A stretch of DNA of 64,000 nt from the NCBI GenBank assembly GCA_964019135.1, contig OZ025255.1, forward strand, positions 62,001 to 126,000, written 5' to 3'. The notes beneath the pieces were generated by a model. That model saw only the letters and a list, made by a program, of their open reading frames with translations. It did no database searches and had not been told where the DNA came from. The DNA is from Arenicola marina (taxonomy: Eukaryota > Annelida > Polychaeta > Arenicolidae). This document shows positions 23,701-36,300 of the stretch, piece after piece. The translations under genes and the position numbers were made by a program. The first letter of the stretch is position 1. Every line of letters starts with the position of its first letter.

Positions 23701-26400
23701 GGGTGAAGGCGGGGATGCTCCGCCGGGTTAAGGCGGGGATGTTCCGCCGGGTGAATGCGGGGATGTTCCGCCGGGTAAATGCGGGGGTGTACAGCCGGGT
23801 TAAGGCGGAGATGTTCCGCCGGGTGAAGGCGGGGATGTTCCGCCGGGTAAAGGCGGGGGTGTTCCGCCGGTTGAAGGCGGGGATGTTCGGCGGGTGAAGG
23901 CGGGGATGTTCCGCCGGGTGAAGGCGGGGATGTTCCGCCGGCTGAAGGCGGGGATGTTTCGCCGGGGGAAGGAGGGGGTGTTCTGCCGGGTGAAGGCGGG
24001 GATGTTCCGGCGGGTGAAGGCGGGGATGTTCCGCCGGGTGAAGGCGGGGATGTTCCGGCGGGTGAAGGCGGGGGTGTTCCGCCGGGTGAAGGTGGGGATG
24101 TTCCGCCGGGTGAAGGCGGGGATGTTCCGGCGGGTGAAGGCGGGGGTGTTCCGCCGGGTGAAGGCGGGGGTCTTCCGCCGGGTGAAGGCGGGGGTGTTCC
24201 GCCGGGTGAAGGCGGGGATGTTCCGCCGGGTTAAGGCGGGGGTGTTCCGCCGGGTGAAGGCGTGGATGTCCCGCCGGGTGAAGGCGGGGATTTTCCGCCG
24301 GGTGAAGGCGGGGATGTTCCGCCGGGTGAAGGCGGCTGTGTTCCGCCGGGTGAAGGCGGCTGTGTTCCGCCGGGTGAAGGCGGGGATGTTCCGGCGGGTG
24401 AAGGCGGGGATGTTCCGGCGGGTGAAGGCGGGCGTGTTCCGCCGGGTGAAGGCGGGGATGTTCCGCCGGGTGAAGGCTGGGATGTTCCGCCGGGTGAAGG
24501 CGGGGATGTTCCGGCGGGTGAAGGCGGGGGTGTTCCGCCGGGTGAAGGCTGGGGTCTTCCGCCGGGTGAAGGCGGGGATGTTCCACCGGGTGAAGGCGGG
24601 GAGGTTCCGGCGGGTGAAGGCGGGGGTGTTCCGCCGGGTGAAGGCGGGGATGTTCCGCCGGGTGAAGGCGGGGATGTTCCGCCGGGTGAAGGCGGGGGTG
24701 TTCCGCCGGGTGAAGGCGGGGATGTTCCGGCGGGTGAAGGCGGGGATGTTCCGCCGGGTGAAGGCGGGGATGTTCCGGCGGGTGACGGCGGGGATGTTCC
24801 GCCGGGTGAAGGCGGGGGTGTTCCGCCGGGTGAAGGCGGGGATGCTCCGCCGGGTGAAGGCGGGGATGTTCCACCGGGTGAAGGCGGGAGTGTTCAGCCG
24901 GGTTAAGGCGGGAGTGTTCCGCCGGGTGAAGGCGGGGATGTTCCGCCGGGTGAAGGCGGGGATGTTCCGGCGGGTGAAGGCGGGGGTGTTCCGCCGGGTG
25001 ATCGCGGGGGTGTTCCGCCGGGTGAAGGCGGGGATGTTCCGCCGGGTAAAGGCGGGGATGTTCCGGCGGGTGAAGGCGGGGGTCTTCCGCCGGGTGAAGG
25101 CGGGGATGTTCCGCCGGGTGAAGGCGGGGGTGTTCCGCCGGGTGAAGGCGGGGATGTTCCGCCGGGTAAAGGCGGGGGTGTTCCGCCGGGTGAAGGCGGG
25201 GGTCTTCCGCCGGGTGAAGGCGGGGGTGTTCCGCCGGGTGAAGGCGGGGATGTTCCGCCGGGTTAAGGCGGGGATGTTCAGCCGGGTTAAGGCGGGGATG
25301 TTCCGCCGGGTAAAGGCGGGGGTGTTCCGCCGGGTGAAGGCCGGGATGTTCCGGCGGGTGAAGGCGGGGATGTTCCGCCGGGTGAAGGCGGGGATGTTCC
25401 GCCGGGTGAAGGCGGGGATGTTCCGCCGGGTGAAGGCGGGGGTGTTCCGCCGGGTGAAGGCGGGGATGTTCCGGCGGGTGAAGGCGGGGATGTTCCGCCG
25501 GGTGAAGGCGGGGATGTTCCGGCGGGTGAAGGCGGGGATGTTCCGCCGGGTGAAGGCGGGGGTGTTCCGCCGGGTGAAGGCGGGGATGTTCCGGCGGGTG
25601 AAGGCGGGGATGTTCCGCCGGGTGAAGGCGGGGATGTTCCGCCGGGTGAAGGCGGGGGTGTTCCGCCGGGTGAAGGCGGGGATGTTCCGCCGGGTGAAGG
25701 CGGGGGTGTTCCGCCGGGTGAAGGCGGGGATGTTCCGCCGGGTGAAGGCGGGGATGTTCCGGCGGGTGAAGGCGGGGGTGTTCCGCCGGGTGAAGGCGGG
25801 GGTGTTCCGCCGGGTGAAGGCGGGGGTGTTCCGCCGGGTGAAGGCGGGGATGCTCCGCCGGGAGAAGGCGGGGATGTTCCGCCGGGTGAAGGCGGGGATG
25901 TTCCGCCGGGTAAAGGCGGGGGTGTTCAGCCGGGTTAAGGCGGGGATGTTCCGCCGGGTGAAGGCGGGGATGTACCGGCGGGTAAAGACGGGGGTGTTCC
26001 GCCGGGTGAAGGCGGGGATGTTCGGCGGGTGAAGGCGGGGATGTTCCGCCGGGTAAAGGCGGGGGTGTTCAGCCGGGTTAAGGCGGGGATGTTCCGCCGG
26101 GTGAAGGCGGGGATGTACCGGCGGGTAAAGACGGGGGTGTTCCGCCGGGTGAAGGCGGGGATGTTCGGCGGGTGAAGGCGGGGATGTTCCGCCGGGTGAA
26201 GGCGAGGGTGTTCCGCCGGGTGAAGGCGGGGATGTTCCGCCGGGTGAAGGCGGGGGTGTTCCGCCGGGTGAAGGCGGGGATGTTCCGGCGGGTGAAGGCG
26301 GGGATGTTCCGCCGGGTGAAGGCGGGGATGTTCCGCCGGGTGAAGGCGGGGATGTTCCGCCGGGTGAAGGCGGGGATGTTCCGCCGGGTGAAGGCGGGGA
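20749..26400. repeat. Left edge of array C: irregular, only local duplications
   Basis: No long higher-order repeat is visible. There are small duplications. GATGTTGTGCCGGATGAAGG units recur at about 22,470, 22,638, 22,758 and 23,380, with intervals of 168 and 120 bp between the first three. The segment containing GTACCGGCGGGTAAAGACG at about 25,927-26,069 repeats at 26,070-26,180 with a 143-bp step, one base short of six units because of a shortened TTCGGCGGG unit. Phase breaks occur near 21,130, 21,411 (2 bp lost), 23,889, 26,027 and 26,166. Confidence 0.75.
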
Positions 26401-26401
26401 T

Positions 26402-27900
26402 GTTCCGCCGGGTAAAGGCAGGGGTGTTCCGCCGGGTGAAGGCGGGGATGTTCCGGCGGGTGAAGGCGGGGGTGTTCCGCCGGGTGAAGGCGGTTGTGTT
26501 CCGCCGGGTGAAGGCGGGGATGTTCCGGCGGGTGAAGGCGGGGGTGTTCCGCCGGGTGAAGGCGGGGGTGTTCCCCCGGGTGAAGGCGGGGATGTTCCGC
26601 CGGGTGAAGGCGGGGATGTTCCGCCGTGTGAAGGCGGGGATGTTCCGGCGGGTGAAGGCGGGGGTGTTCCGCCGGGTGAAGGCGGGGGTGTTCCGCCGGG
26701 TTAAGGCGGGGATGTTCCGGCGGGTGAAGGCGGGGATGTTCCGGCGGGTGAAGGCGGGCGTGTTCCGCCGGGTGAAGGCGGGGATGTTCCGCCGGGTGAA
26801 GGCGGGGATGTTCCGGCGGGTGAAGGCGGGGGTGTTCGGCCGGGTAAAGGCGGGGGTGTTCCGCCGGGTGAAGGCGGGGATGTTCCGCCGGGTGAAGGCG
26901 GGGATGTTCAGCCGGGTGAAGGCGGGGATGTTCCGGCGGGTGAAGGCGGGGGTGTTCCGCCGGGTGAAGGCGGGGGTGTTCCGCCGGGTGAAGGCGGGGA
27001 TGTTCCGGCGGGTGAAGGCGGGGATGTTCCGGCGGGTGAAGGCGGGCGTGTTCCGCCGGGTGAAGGCGGGGATGTTCCGCCGGGTGAAGGCGGGGATGTT
27101 CCGGCGGGTGAAGGCGGGGGTGTTCCGCCGGGTGAAGGCGGGGGTCTTCCGCCGGGTGAAGGCGGGGATGTTCCGCCGGGTGAAGGCGGGGATGTTCCGC
27201 CGGGTAAAGGCAGGGGTGTTCCGCCGGGTGAAGGCGGGGATGTTCCGGCGGGTGAAGGCGGGGGTGTTCCGCCGGGTGAAGGCGGTTGTGTTCCGCCGGG
27301 TGAAGGCGGGGATGTTCCGGCTGGTGAAGGCGGGGGTGTTCCGCCGGGTGAAGGCGGGGGTGTTCCCCCGGGTGAAGGCGGGGATGTTCCGCCGGGTGAA
27401 GGCGGGGATGTTCCGCCGTGTGAAGGCGGGGATGTTCCGGCGGGTGAAGGCGGGGGTGTTCCGCCGGGTGAAGGCGGGGGTGTTCCGCCGGGTTAAGGCG
27501 GGGATGTTCCGGCGGGTGAAGGCGGGGATGTTCCGGCGGGTGAAGGCGGGCGTGTTCCGCCGGGTGAAGGCGGGGATGTTCCGCCGGGTGAAGGCGGGGA
27601 TGTTCAGCCGGGTGAAGGCGGGGATGTTCCAGCGGGTGAAGGCGGGCGTGTTCCGCCGGGTGAAGGCGGGGATCTTCCGCCGGGTGAAGGCGGGGATGTT
27701 CCGCCGGGTGAAGGCGGGGATGTTCCGGCGGGTGAAGGCGGGGGTGTTCCGCCGGGTAAAGGCGGGGATGTTCCGCCGGGTGAAGGCGGGGTTGTTCCGC
27801 CGGGTGAAGGCCGGGGTGTTCCGCCGGGTGAAGGCGGGGATGTTCCGGCGGTTGAAGGCGGGAGTGTTCCGCCGGGTGAAGGCGGGGATGTTCCGCCGGG
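26402..27900. repeat. 792-bp tandem duplication in array C
   Basis: Offset is 792 bp (33 units): the AAGGCAGGGG unit at 26,419 recurs at 27,211, the GGCGGTTGTGTT unit follows in both, and GGGTTAAGG at 26,702 recurs at 27,494. The copies contain few differences. Confidence 0.75.
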
Positions 27901-30900
27901 TGAAGGCGGGGATGTTCCGCCGGGTGAAGGCGGGGGTGTTCAGCCGGGTGAAGGCGGGGGTGTTCCGCCGGGTGAAGGCGGGGATGTTCCGCCGGGTGAA
28001 GGCGGGGATGTTCCGGCGGGTGAAGGCGGGGGTGTTCCGCCGGATGAAGGCGGGGGTGTTCCGCCGGGTGAAGGCGGGGGTGTTCCGCCGGGTAAAGGCG
28101 GGGATGTTCCGGCGGGTGAAGGCGGGGATGTTCCGCCGGGTGAAGGCGGGGATGTTCCGCAGGGTGAAGGCGGGGATGTTCCGCCGGGTGAAGGCGGGGA
28201 TGTTCCGCCGGGTAAAGGCAGGGGTGTTCCGCCGGGTGAAGGCGGGGGTGTTCCGCCGGGTGAAGGCGGGGATGTTCCGCCGGGTGAAGGCGGGGATGTT
28301 CCGGCGGGTGAAGGCGGGGGTGTTCCGCCGGGTGAAGGCGGGGATGTTCCGCCGGGTAAAGGCGGGGGTGTTCCGCCGGGTGAAGGCGGGGATGTTCCGC
28401 CGGGTGAAGTCGGGGATGTTCCGGCGGGTGAAGGCGGGGGTGTTCCGCCGGGTGAAGGCCGGGATGTTCCGGCGCGTGAAGGCGGGGATGTTCCGCCGGG
28501 TGAAGGCGGGGATGTTCCGGCGGGTGAAGGCGGGGATGTTCCGCCGGGTGAAGGCGGGGGTGTTCCGCCGGGTGAAGGCGGGGATGTTCCGCCGGGTGAA
28601 GGCGGGGATGTTCCACCGGGTGAAGGCGGGGATGTTCAGCTGGGTTAAGGCGGGAGTGTTCCGCCGGGTGAAGGCGGGGATGTTCCGCCGGGTGAAGGCG
28701 GGGATGTTCCGGCGGGTGAAGGCGGGGGTGTTCCGCCGGGTGAAGGCGGGGGTGTTCCGCCGGGTGAAGGCGGGGATGTTCCGCCGGGTGAAGGCGGGGA
28801 TGTTCCGCCGGGTGAAGGCGGGGATGTTCCGGCGGGTGAAGGCGGGGGTGTTCCGCCGGGTGAAGGCGGGGGTGTTCCGCCGGGTGAAGGCGGGGATGTT
28901 CCGCCGGGTAAAGGCGGGGATGTTCCGGCGGGTGAAGGCGGGGATGTTCCGCCGGGTGAAGGCGGGGATGTTCCGCCGGGTGAAGGCGGGGATGTTCCGC
29001 CGGGTGAAGGCGGGGATGTTCCGCCGGGTAAAGGCGGGGGTGTTCCGCCGGGTGAAGGCGGGGATGTTCCGCCGGGTGAAGGCGGGGATGTTCCGCCGGG
29101 TGAAGGCGGGGATGTTCCGGCGGGTGAAGGCGGGGGTGTTCCGCCGGGTGAAGGCGGGGATGTTCCGCCGGGTAAAGGCGGGGGTGTTCCGCCGGGTGAA
29201 GGCGGGGATGTTCCGCCGGGCGAAGGCGGGGATGTTCCGGCGGGTGAAGGCGGGGATGTTCCGCCGGGTGAAGGCGGGGATGTTCCGCCGGGTGAAGGCG
29301 GGGATGTTCCGGCGGGTGAAGGCGGGGATGTTCCGGCGGGTGAAGGCGGGCGTGTTCCGCCGGGTGAAGGCTGGCATGTTCCGCCGGGTGAAGGCGGGGA
29401 TGTTCCGGCGGGTGAAGGCGGGGGTGTTCCGCCGGGTGAAGGCGGGGGTCTTCCGCCGGGTGAAGGCGGGGATGTTCCGCCGGGTGAAGGCGGGGAGGTT
29501 CCGGCGGGTGAAGGCGGGGGTCTGCCGCCGGGTGAAGGCGGGGATGTTCCGCCCTGTGAAGGCGGGGATGTTCCGGCGGGTGAAGGCGGGGGTGTTCCGC
29601 CGGGTGAAGGCGGGGGTCTGCCGCCGGGTGAAGGCGGGGATGTTCCGGCGGGTGAAGGCGGGGGTGTTCCGCCGGGTAAAGGCGGGGATGTTCCGCCGGG
29701 TGAAGGCGGGGGTGTTCCGCTGGGTGAAGGCCGGAGTGTTCCGCCGGGTGAAGGCGGGGATGTTCCGGCGGGTGAAGGCGGGAGTGTTCCGCCGGGTGAA
29801 GGCGGGGATGTTCCGCCGGGTGAAGGCGGGGATGTTCCGCCGGGTGAAGGCGAGGGTGTTCAGCCGGGTTAAGGCGGGGGTGTTCCGCCGGGTGAAGGCG
29901 GGGATGTTCCGCCGGGTAAAGGCGGGGATGTTCCGGCGGGTGAAGGCGGGGATGTTCCGCCGGGTGAAGGCGAGGGTGTTCAGCCGGGTTAAGGCGGGGG
30001 TGTTCCGCCGGGTGAAGGCGGGGATGTTCCGCCGGGTAAAGGCGGGGATGTTCCGCCGGGTAAAGGCGGGGATGTTCCGCCGGGTGAAGGCGGGGATGTT
30101 CAGCCGGGTGAAGGCGGGGATGTTCCGGCGGGTGAAGGCGGGGGTGTTCCGCCGGGTGAAGGCGGGGGTGTTCCGCCGGGTGAAGGCGGGGATGTTCCGG
30201 CGGGTGAAGGCGGGGATGTTCCGGCGGGTGAAGGCGGGCGTGTTCCGCCGGGTGAAGGCGGGGATGTTCCGCCGGGTGAAGGCGGGGATGTTCCGGCGGG
30301 TGAAGGCGGGGGTGTTCCGCCGGGTGAAGGCGGGGGTCTTCCGCCGGGTGAAGGCGGGGATGTTCCGCCGGGTGAAGGCGGGGATGTTCCGCCGGGTAAA
30401 GGCAGGGGTGTTCCGCCGGGTGAAGGCGGGGATGTTCCGGCGGGTGAAGGCGGGGGTGTTCCGCCGGGTGAAGGCGGTTGTGTTCCGCCGGGTGAAGGCG
30501 GGGATGTTCCGGCCGGTGAAGGCGGGGGTGTTCCGCCGGGTGAAGGCGGGGGTGTTCCCCCGGGTGAAGGCGGGGATGTTCCGCCGGGTGAAGGCGGGGA
30601 TGTTCCGCCGTGTGAAGGCGGGGATGTTCCGGCGGGTGAAGGCGGGGGTGTTCCGCCGGGTGAAGGCGGGGGTGTTCCGCCGGGTTAAGGCGGGGATGTT
30701 CCGGCGGGTGAAGGCGGGGATGTTCCGGCGGGTGAAGGCGGGCGTGTTCCGCCGGGTGAAGGCGGGGATGTTCCGCCGGGTGAAGGCGGGGATGTTCCGG
30801 CGGGTGAAGGCGGGGGTATTCGGCCGGGTAAAGGCGGGGGTGTTCCGCCGGGTAAAGGCGGGGATGTTCCGCCGGGTGAAGGCGGGGATGTTCAGCCGGG

Positions 30901-33330
30901 TGAAGGCGGGGATGTTCCGGCGGGTGAAGGCGGGCGTGTTCCGCCGGGTGAAGGCGGGGATCTTCCGCCGGGTGAAGGCGGGGATGTTCCGCCGGGTGAA
31001 GGCGGGGATGTTCCGGCGGGTGAAGGCGGGGGTGTTCCGCCGGGTAAAGGCGGGGATGTTCCGCCGGGTGAAGGCGGGGTTGTTCCGCCGGGTGAAGGCC
31101 GGGGTGTTCCGCCGGGTGAAGGCGGGGATGTTCCGGCGGTTGAAGGCGGGAGTGTTCCGCCGGGTGAAGGCGGGGATGTTCCGCCGGGTGAAGGCGGGGA
31201 TGTTCCGCCGGGTGAAGGCGGGGGTGTTCAGCCGGGTGAAGGCGGGGGTGTTCCGCCGGGTGAAGGCGGGGATGTTCCGCCGGGTGAAGGCGGGGATGTT
31301 CCGGCGGGTGAAGGCGGGGGTGTTCCGCCGGATGAAGGCGGGGGTGTTCCGCCGGGTGAAGGCGGGGGTGTTCCGCCGGGTAAAGGCGGGGATGTTCCGG
31401 CGGGTGAAGGCGGGGATGTTCCGCCGGGTGAAGGCGGGGATGTTCCGCAGGGTGAAGGCGGGGATGTTCCGCCGGGTGAAGGCGGGGATGTTCCGCCGGG
31501 TAAAGGCAGGGGTGTTCCGCCGGGTGAAGGCGGGGTTGTTCCGCCGGGTGAAGGCGGGGATGTTCCGCCGGGTGAAGGCGGGGATGTTCCGGCGGGTGAA
31601 GGCGGGGGTGTTCCGCCGGGTGAAGGCGGGGATGTTCCGCCGGGTAAAGGCGGGGGTGTTCCGCCGGGTGAAGGCGGGGATGTTCCGCCGGGTGAAGTCG
31701 GGGATGTTCCGGCGGGTGAAGGCGGGGGTGTTCCGCCGGGTGAAGGCCGGGATGTTCCGGCGCGTGAAGGCGGGGATGTTCCGCCGGGTGAAGGCGGGGA
31801 TGTTCCGGCGGGTGAAGGCGGGGATGTTCCGCCGGGTGAAGGCGGGGGTGTTCCGCCGGGTGAAGGCGGGGATGTTCCGCCGGGTGAAGGCGGGGATGTT
31901 CCACCGGGTGAAGGCGGGGATGTTCAGCTGGGTTAAGGCGGGAGTGTTCCGCCGGGTGAAGGCGGGGATGTTCCGCCGGGTGAAGGCGGGGATGTTCCGG
32001 CGGGTGAAGGCGGGGGTGTTCCGCCGGGTGAAGGCGGGGGTGTTCCGCCGGGTGAAGGCGGGGATGTTCCGCCGGGTGAAGGCGGGGATGTTCCGCCGGG
32101 TGAAGGCGGGGATGTTCCGGCGGGTGAAGGCGGGGGTGTTCCGCCGGGTGAAGGCGGGGGTGTTCCGCCGGGTGAAGGCGGGGATGTTCCGCCGGGTAAA
32201 GGCGGGGATGTTCCGGCGGGTGAAGGCGGGGATGTTCCGCCGGGTGAAGGCGGGGATGTTCCGCCGGGTGAAGGCGGGGATGTTCCGCCGGGTGAAGGCG
32301 GGGATGTTCCGCCGGGTAAAGGCGGGGGTGTTCCGCCGGGTGAAGGCGGGGATGTTCCGCCGGGTGAAGGCGGGGATGTTCCGCCGGGTGAAGGCGGGGA
32401 TGTTCCGGCGGGTGAAGGCGGGGGTGTTCCGCCGGGTGAAGGCGGGGATGTTCCGCCGGGTAAAGGCGGGGGTGTTCCGCCGGGTAAAGGCGGGGATGTT
32501 CCGCCGGGCGAAGGCGGGGATGTTCCGGCGGGTGAAGGCGGGGATGTTCCGCCGGGTGAAGGCGGGGATGTTCCGCCGGGTGAAGGCGGGGATGTTCCGG
32601 CGGGTGAAGGCGGGGATGTTCCGGCGGGTGAAGGCGGGCGTGTTCCGCCGGGTGAAGGCTGGCATGTTCCGCCGGGTGAAGGCGGGGATGTTCCGGCGGG
32701 TGAAGGCGGGGGTGTTCCGCCGGGTGAAGGCGGGGGTCTTCCGCCGGGTGAAGGCGGGGATGTTCCGCCGGGTGAAGGCGGGGAGGTTCCGGCGGGTGAA
32801 GGCGGGGGTCTGCCGCCGGGTGAAGGCGGGGATGTTCCGCCCTGTGAAGGCGGGGATGTTCCGGCGGGTGAAGGCGGGGGTGTTCCGCCGGGTGAAGGCG
32901 GGGGTCTGCCACCGGGTGAAGGCGGGGATGTTCCGGCGGGTGAAGGCGGGGGTGTTCCGCCGGGTAAAGGCGGGGATGTTCCGCCGGGTGAAGGCGGGGG
33001 TGTTCCGCTGGGTGAAGGCCGGGGTGTTCCGCCGGGTGAAGGCGGGGATGTTCCGGCGGGTGAAGGCGGGAGTGTTCCGCCGGGTGAAGGCGGGGATGTT
33101 CCGCCGGGTGAAGGCGGGGATGTTCCGCCGGGTGAAGGCGAGGGTGTTCAGCCGGGTTAAGGCGGGGGTGTTCCGCCGGGTGAAGGCGGGGATGTTCCGC
33201 CGGGTAAAGGCGGGGATGTTCCGGCGGGTGAAGGCGGGGATGTTCCGCCGGGTGAAGGCGAGGGTGTTCAGCCGGGTTAAGGCGGGGGTGTTCCGCCGGG
33301 TGAAGGCGGGGATGTTCCGCCGGGTAAAGG
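26850..33330. repeat. ~3.2-3.3-kb higher-order repeat, two copies in array C
   Basis: Copy 1 is about 26,850-30,040 and copy 2 about 30,045-33,330. The offset is 3,192 bp in the first part (CAGCCGGG unit 26,909 to 30,101; GGCAGGGG 27,211 to 30,403). It becomes 3,288 bp after a four-unit insertion (27,605 to 30,893; CAGCTGGGTTAAGG 28,637 to 31,925; GGTTAAGG 29,870 and 29,990 to 33,158 and 33,278). It overlaps the start of the 9.5-kb repeat, so the duplications are layered. Confidence 0.85.
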
Positions 33331-36300
33331 CGGGGATGTTCCGGCGGGTGAAGGCGGGGATGTTCCGCCGGGTGAAGGCGGGGATCTTCCGCAGGGTGAA
33401 GGCGGGGATGTTCCGCCGGGTGAAGGCGGGGATGTTCCGCCGGGTAAAGGCGGGGGTGTTCCGCCGGGTGAAGGCGGGTGTGTTCCGCCGGATGAAGGCG
33501 GGGATGTTCCGCCGGGTGAAGGCGGGGATGTTCCGGCGGGTGAAGGCGGGGGTGTTCCGCCGGGTAAAGGCGGGGATGTTCCGGCGGGTGAAGGCGGGGG
33601 TGTTCCGCCGGGTGAAGGCGGGGGTCTGCCGCCGGGTGAAGGCGGGGATGTTCCGCCCTGTGAAGGCGGGGATGTTCCGGCGGGTGAAGGCGGGGGTGTT
33701 CCGCCGGGTGAAGGCGGGGGTCTGCCGCCGGGTGAAGGCGGGGATGTTCCGGCGGGTGAAGGCGGGGGTGTTCCGCCGGGTAAAGGCGGGGATGTTCCGC
33801 CGGGTGAAGGCGGGGGTGTTCCGCCGAGTGAAGGCCGGGGTGTTCCGCCGGGTGAAGGCGGGGATGTTCCGGCGGGTGAAGGCGGGAGTGTTCCGCCGGG
33901 AGAAGGCGGGGATGTTCCGCCGGGTGAAGGCGGGGATGTTCCGCCGGGTGAAGGCGAGGGTGTTCAGCCGGGTTAAGGCGGGGGTGTTCCGCCGGCTGAA
34001 GGCGGGGATGTTCCGCCGGGTGAAGGCGGGGATGTTCCGGCGGGTGAAGGCGGGGGTGTTCCGCCGGGTGAAGGCGGGGGTGTTCCGCCGGGTGAAGGCG
34101 CGGGTGTTCCGCCGGGTAAAGGCGGGGATGTTCCGGCGGGTGAAGGCGGGGATGTTCCGCCGGGTGAAGGCGGGGATCTTCCGCAGGGTGAAAGCGGGGA
34201 TGTTCCGCCGGGTGAAGGCGGGGATGTTCCGCCGGGTAAAGGCAGGGGTGTTCCGCCGGGTGAAGGCGGGGGTGTTCCGCCGGGTGAAGGCGGGGATGTT
34301 CCGCCGGGTGAAGGCGGGGATGTTCCGGCGGGTGAAGGCGGGGGTGTTCCGCCGGGTGAAGGCGGGGATGTTCCGCCGGGTGAAGGCGGGGATGTTCCGG
34401 CGGGTGAAGGCGGGCGTGTTCCGCCGGGTGAAGGCTGGCATGTTCCGCCGGGTGAAGGCGGGGATGTTCCGGCGGGTGAAGGCGGGGGTGTTCCGCCGGG
34501 TGAAGGCGGGGGTCTTCCGCCGGGTGTAGGCGGGGATGTTCCGCCGGGTGAAGGCGGGGAGGTTCCGGCGGGTGAAGGCGGGGGTGTTTCGCCGCGTAAA
34601 GGCGGGGAGGTTCCGCCGGGTGAAAGCGGGGGTGTTCCGCCGGGTAAAGGCGGGGTTGTTCCGCCGGGTGAAGGCGGGGGTGTTCCGCCCGGTGAAGGCG
34701 GGGGTGTTCCGCAGGGTGAAGGCGGGGATGTTCCGGCGGGTGAAGGCGGGGGTGTTCCGCCGGGTGAAGGCGGGGATGTTCCGCCGGGTGAAGGCGGGGA
34801 TGTTCCGCCGGGTGAAGGCGGGGATGTTCCGGCGGGTGAAGGCGGGGGTGTTCCGCCGGGTGAAGGCGGGGGTGTTCCGCCGGGTGAACGCGGGGATGTT
34901 CCGGCGGGTGAAGGCGGGGATGTTCCGGCGGGTGAAGGCGGGCGTGTTCCGTGGGGTGAAGGCCGGGATGTTCCGCCGGGTGAAGGCGGGGATGTTCCGC
35001 AGGGTGAAGGCGGGGATGTTCCGCCGGGTGAAGGCGGGGATGTTCCGCCGGGTAAAGGCACGGGTGTTCCGCCGGGTGAAGGCGGGGGTGTTCCGCCGGG
35101 TGAAGGCGGGGATGTTCCGCCGGGTGAAGGCGGGGATGTTCCGGCGGGTGAAGGCGGGGGTGTTCCGCCGGGTGAAGGCGGGGATGTTCCGCCGGGTAAA
35201 GGCGGGGGTGTTCCGCCGGGTGAAGGCGGGGATGTTCCGCCGGGTGAAGGCGGGGATGTTCCGGCGGGTGAAGGCGGGGGTGTTCCGCCGGGTGAAGGCC
35301 GGGATGTTCCGGCGGGTGAAGGCGGGGATGTTCCGCAGGGTGAAGGCGGGGGTGTTCCGCCGGGTGAAGGCGGGGATGTTCCGGCGGGTGAAGGCGGGGA
35401 TGTTCCGCCGGGTGAAGGCGGGAATGTTCCGGCGGGTGAAGGCGGGGGTGTTCCGCCGGGTGAAAGCGGGGGTGTTCCGCCGGGTGAAGGCGGGGATGTT
35501 CCGCCGGGTGAAGGCGGGGATGTTCCGCCGGGTGAAGGCGGGGGTGTTCCGCCGGGTGAAGGCGGGGGTGTTCCGCCGGGTGAAGGCGGGGATCTTCCGC
35601 CGGGTGAAGGCGGGGATGTTCCGCCGGGTGAAGGCGGGGATGTTCCGGCGGGTGAAGGCGGGGGTGTTCCGCCGGGTGAAGGCGGGGGTGTTCCGCCGGG
35701 TGAAGGCGGGGATGTTCCGCCGGGTAAAGGCGACGATGTTCCGGCGGGTGAAGGCGGGGATGTTCCGCCGGGTGAAGGCGGGGATGTTCCGCCGGGTGAA
35801 GGCGGGGATGTTCCGCCGGGTGAAGGCGGGGATGTTTCCCCGGGTAAAGGCGGGGGTGTTCCGCCGGGTGAAGGCGGGGATGTTCCGCCGGGTGAAGGCG
35901 GGGATGTTCCGGCGGGTGAAGGCGGGGATGTTCCGCCGGGTGAAGGCGGGGATGTTCCGCCGGGTGAAGGCGGGGATGTTCCGGCGGGTGAAGGCGGGGG
36001 TGTTCCGCCGGGTGAAGGCGGGGATGTTCCGCCGGGTAAAGGCGGGGGCGTTCCGCCGGGTGAAGGCGGGGATGTTCCGCCGGGTGAAGGCGGGGATGTT
36101 CCGGCGGGTGAAGGCGGGGATGTTCCGCCGGGTGAAGGCGGGGATGTTCCGCCGGGTGAAGGCGGGGATGTTCCGCCGGGTGAAGGCGGGGATGTTCCGG
36201 CGGGTGAAGGCGGGCGTGTTCCGCCGGGTGAAGGCTGGCATGTTCCGCCGGGTGAAGGCGGGGATGTTCCGGCGGGTGAAGGCGGGGGTGTTCCGCCGGC

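Noticed and set aside
25935..32912. A 2,325-codon histidine-rich open frame (HPRLHPAE repeats) on the minus strand
   Set aside because: It is another frame of the same 24-bp unit. His-rich content follows from the repeat sequence, not from a metal-binding protein. There is no start context, no domain, and it changes into other repeat frames at indels.
26172..34529. A 2,785-codon basic frame (RRVKAGMF repeats) on the plus strand that could suggest a DNA- or RNA-binding repeat protein
   Set aside because: Stops cannot arise from the common variants in this frame, so its length is not evidence. Replacement changes occur in nearly every codon, and it ends at indels or rare stops without a unique tail.
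26078..36241. A 3,387-codon open frame on the minus strand made of [12 protein letters not shown] octapeptides
   Set aside because: The 24-bp unit has no stop in this frame, so openness is automatic. The apparent start is a variant unit that happens to give ATG and recurs at 45,744, 55,389, 59,514 and 63,589. There is no unique domain, and another frame on the same strand and two on the other strand are open across much of the same DNA.
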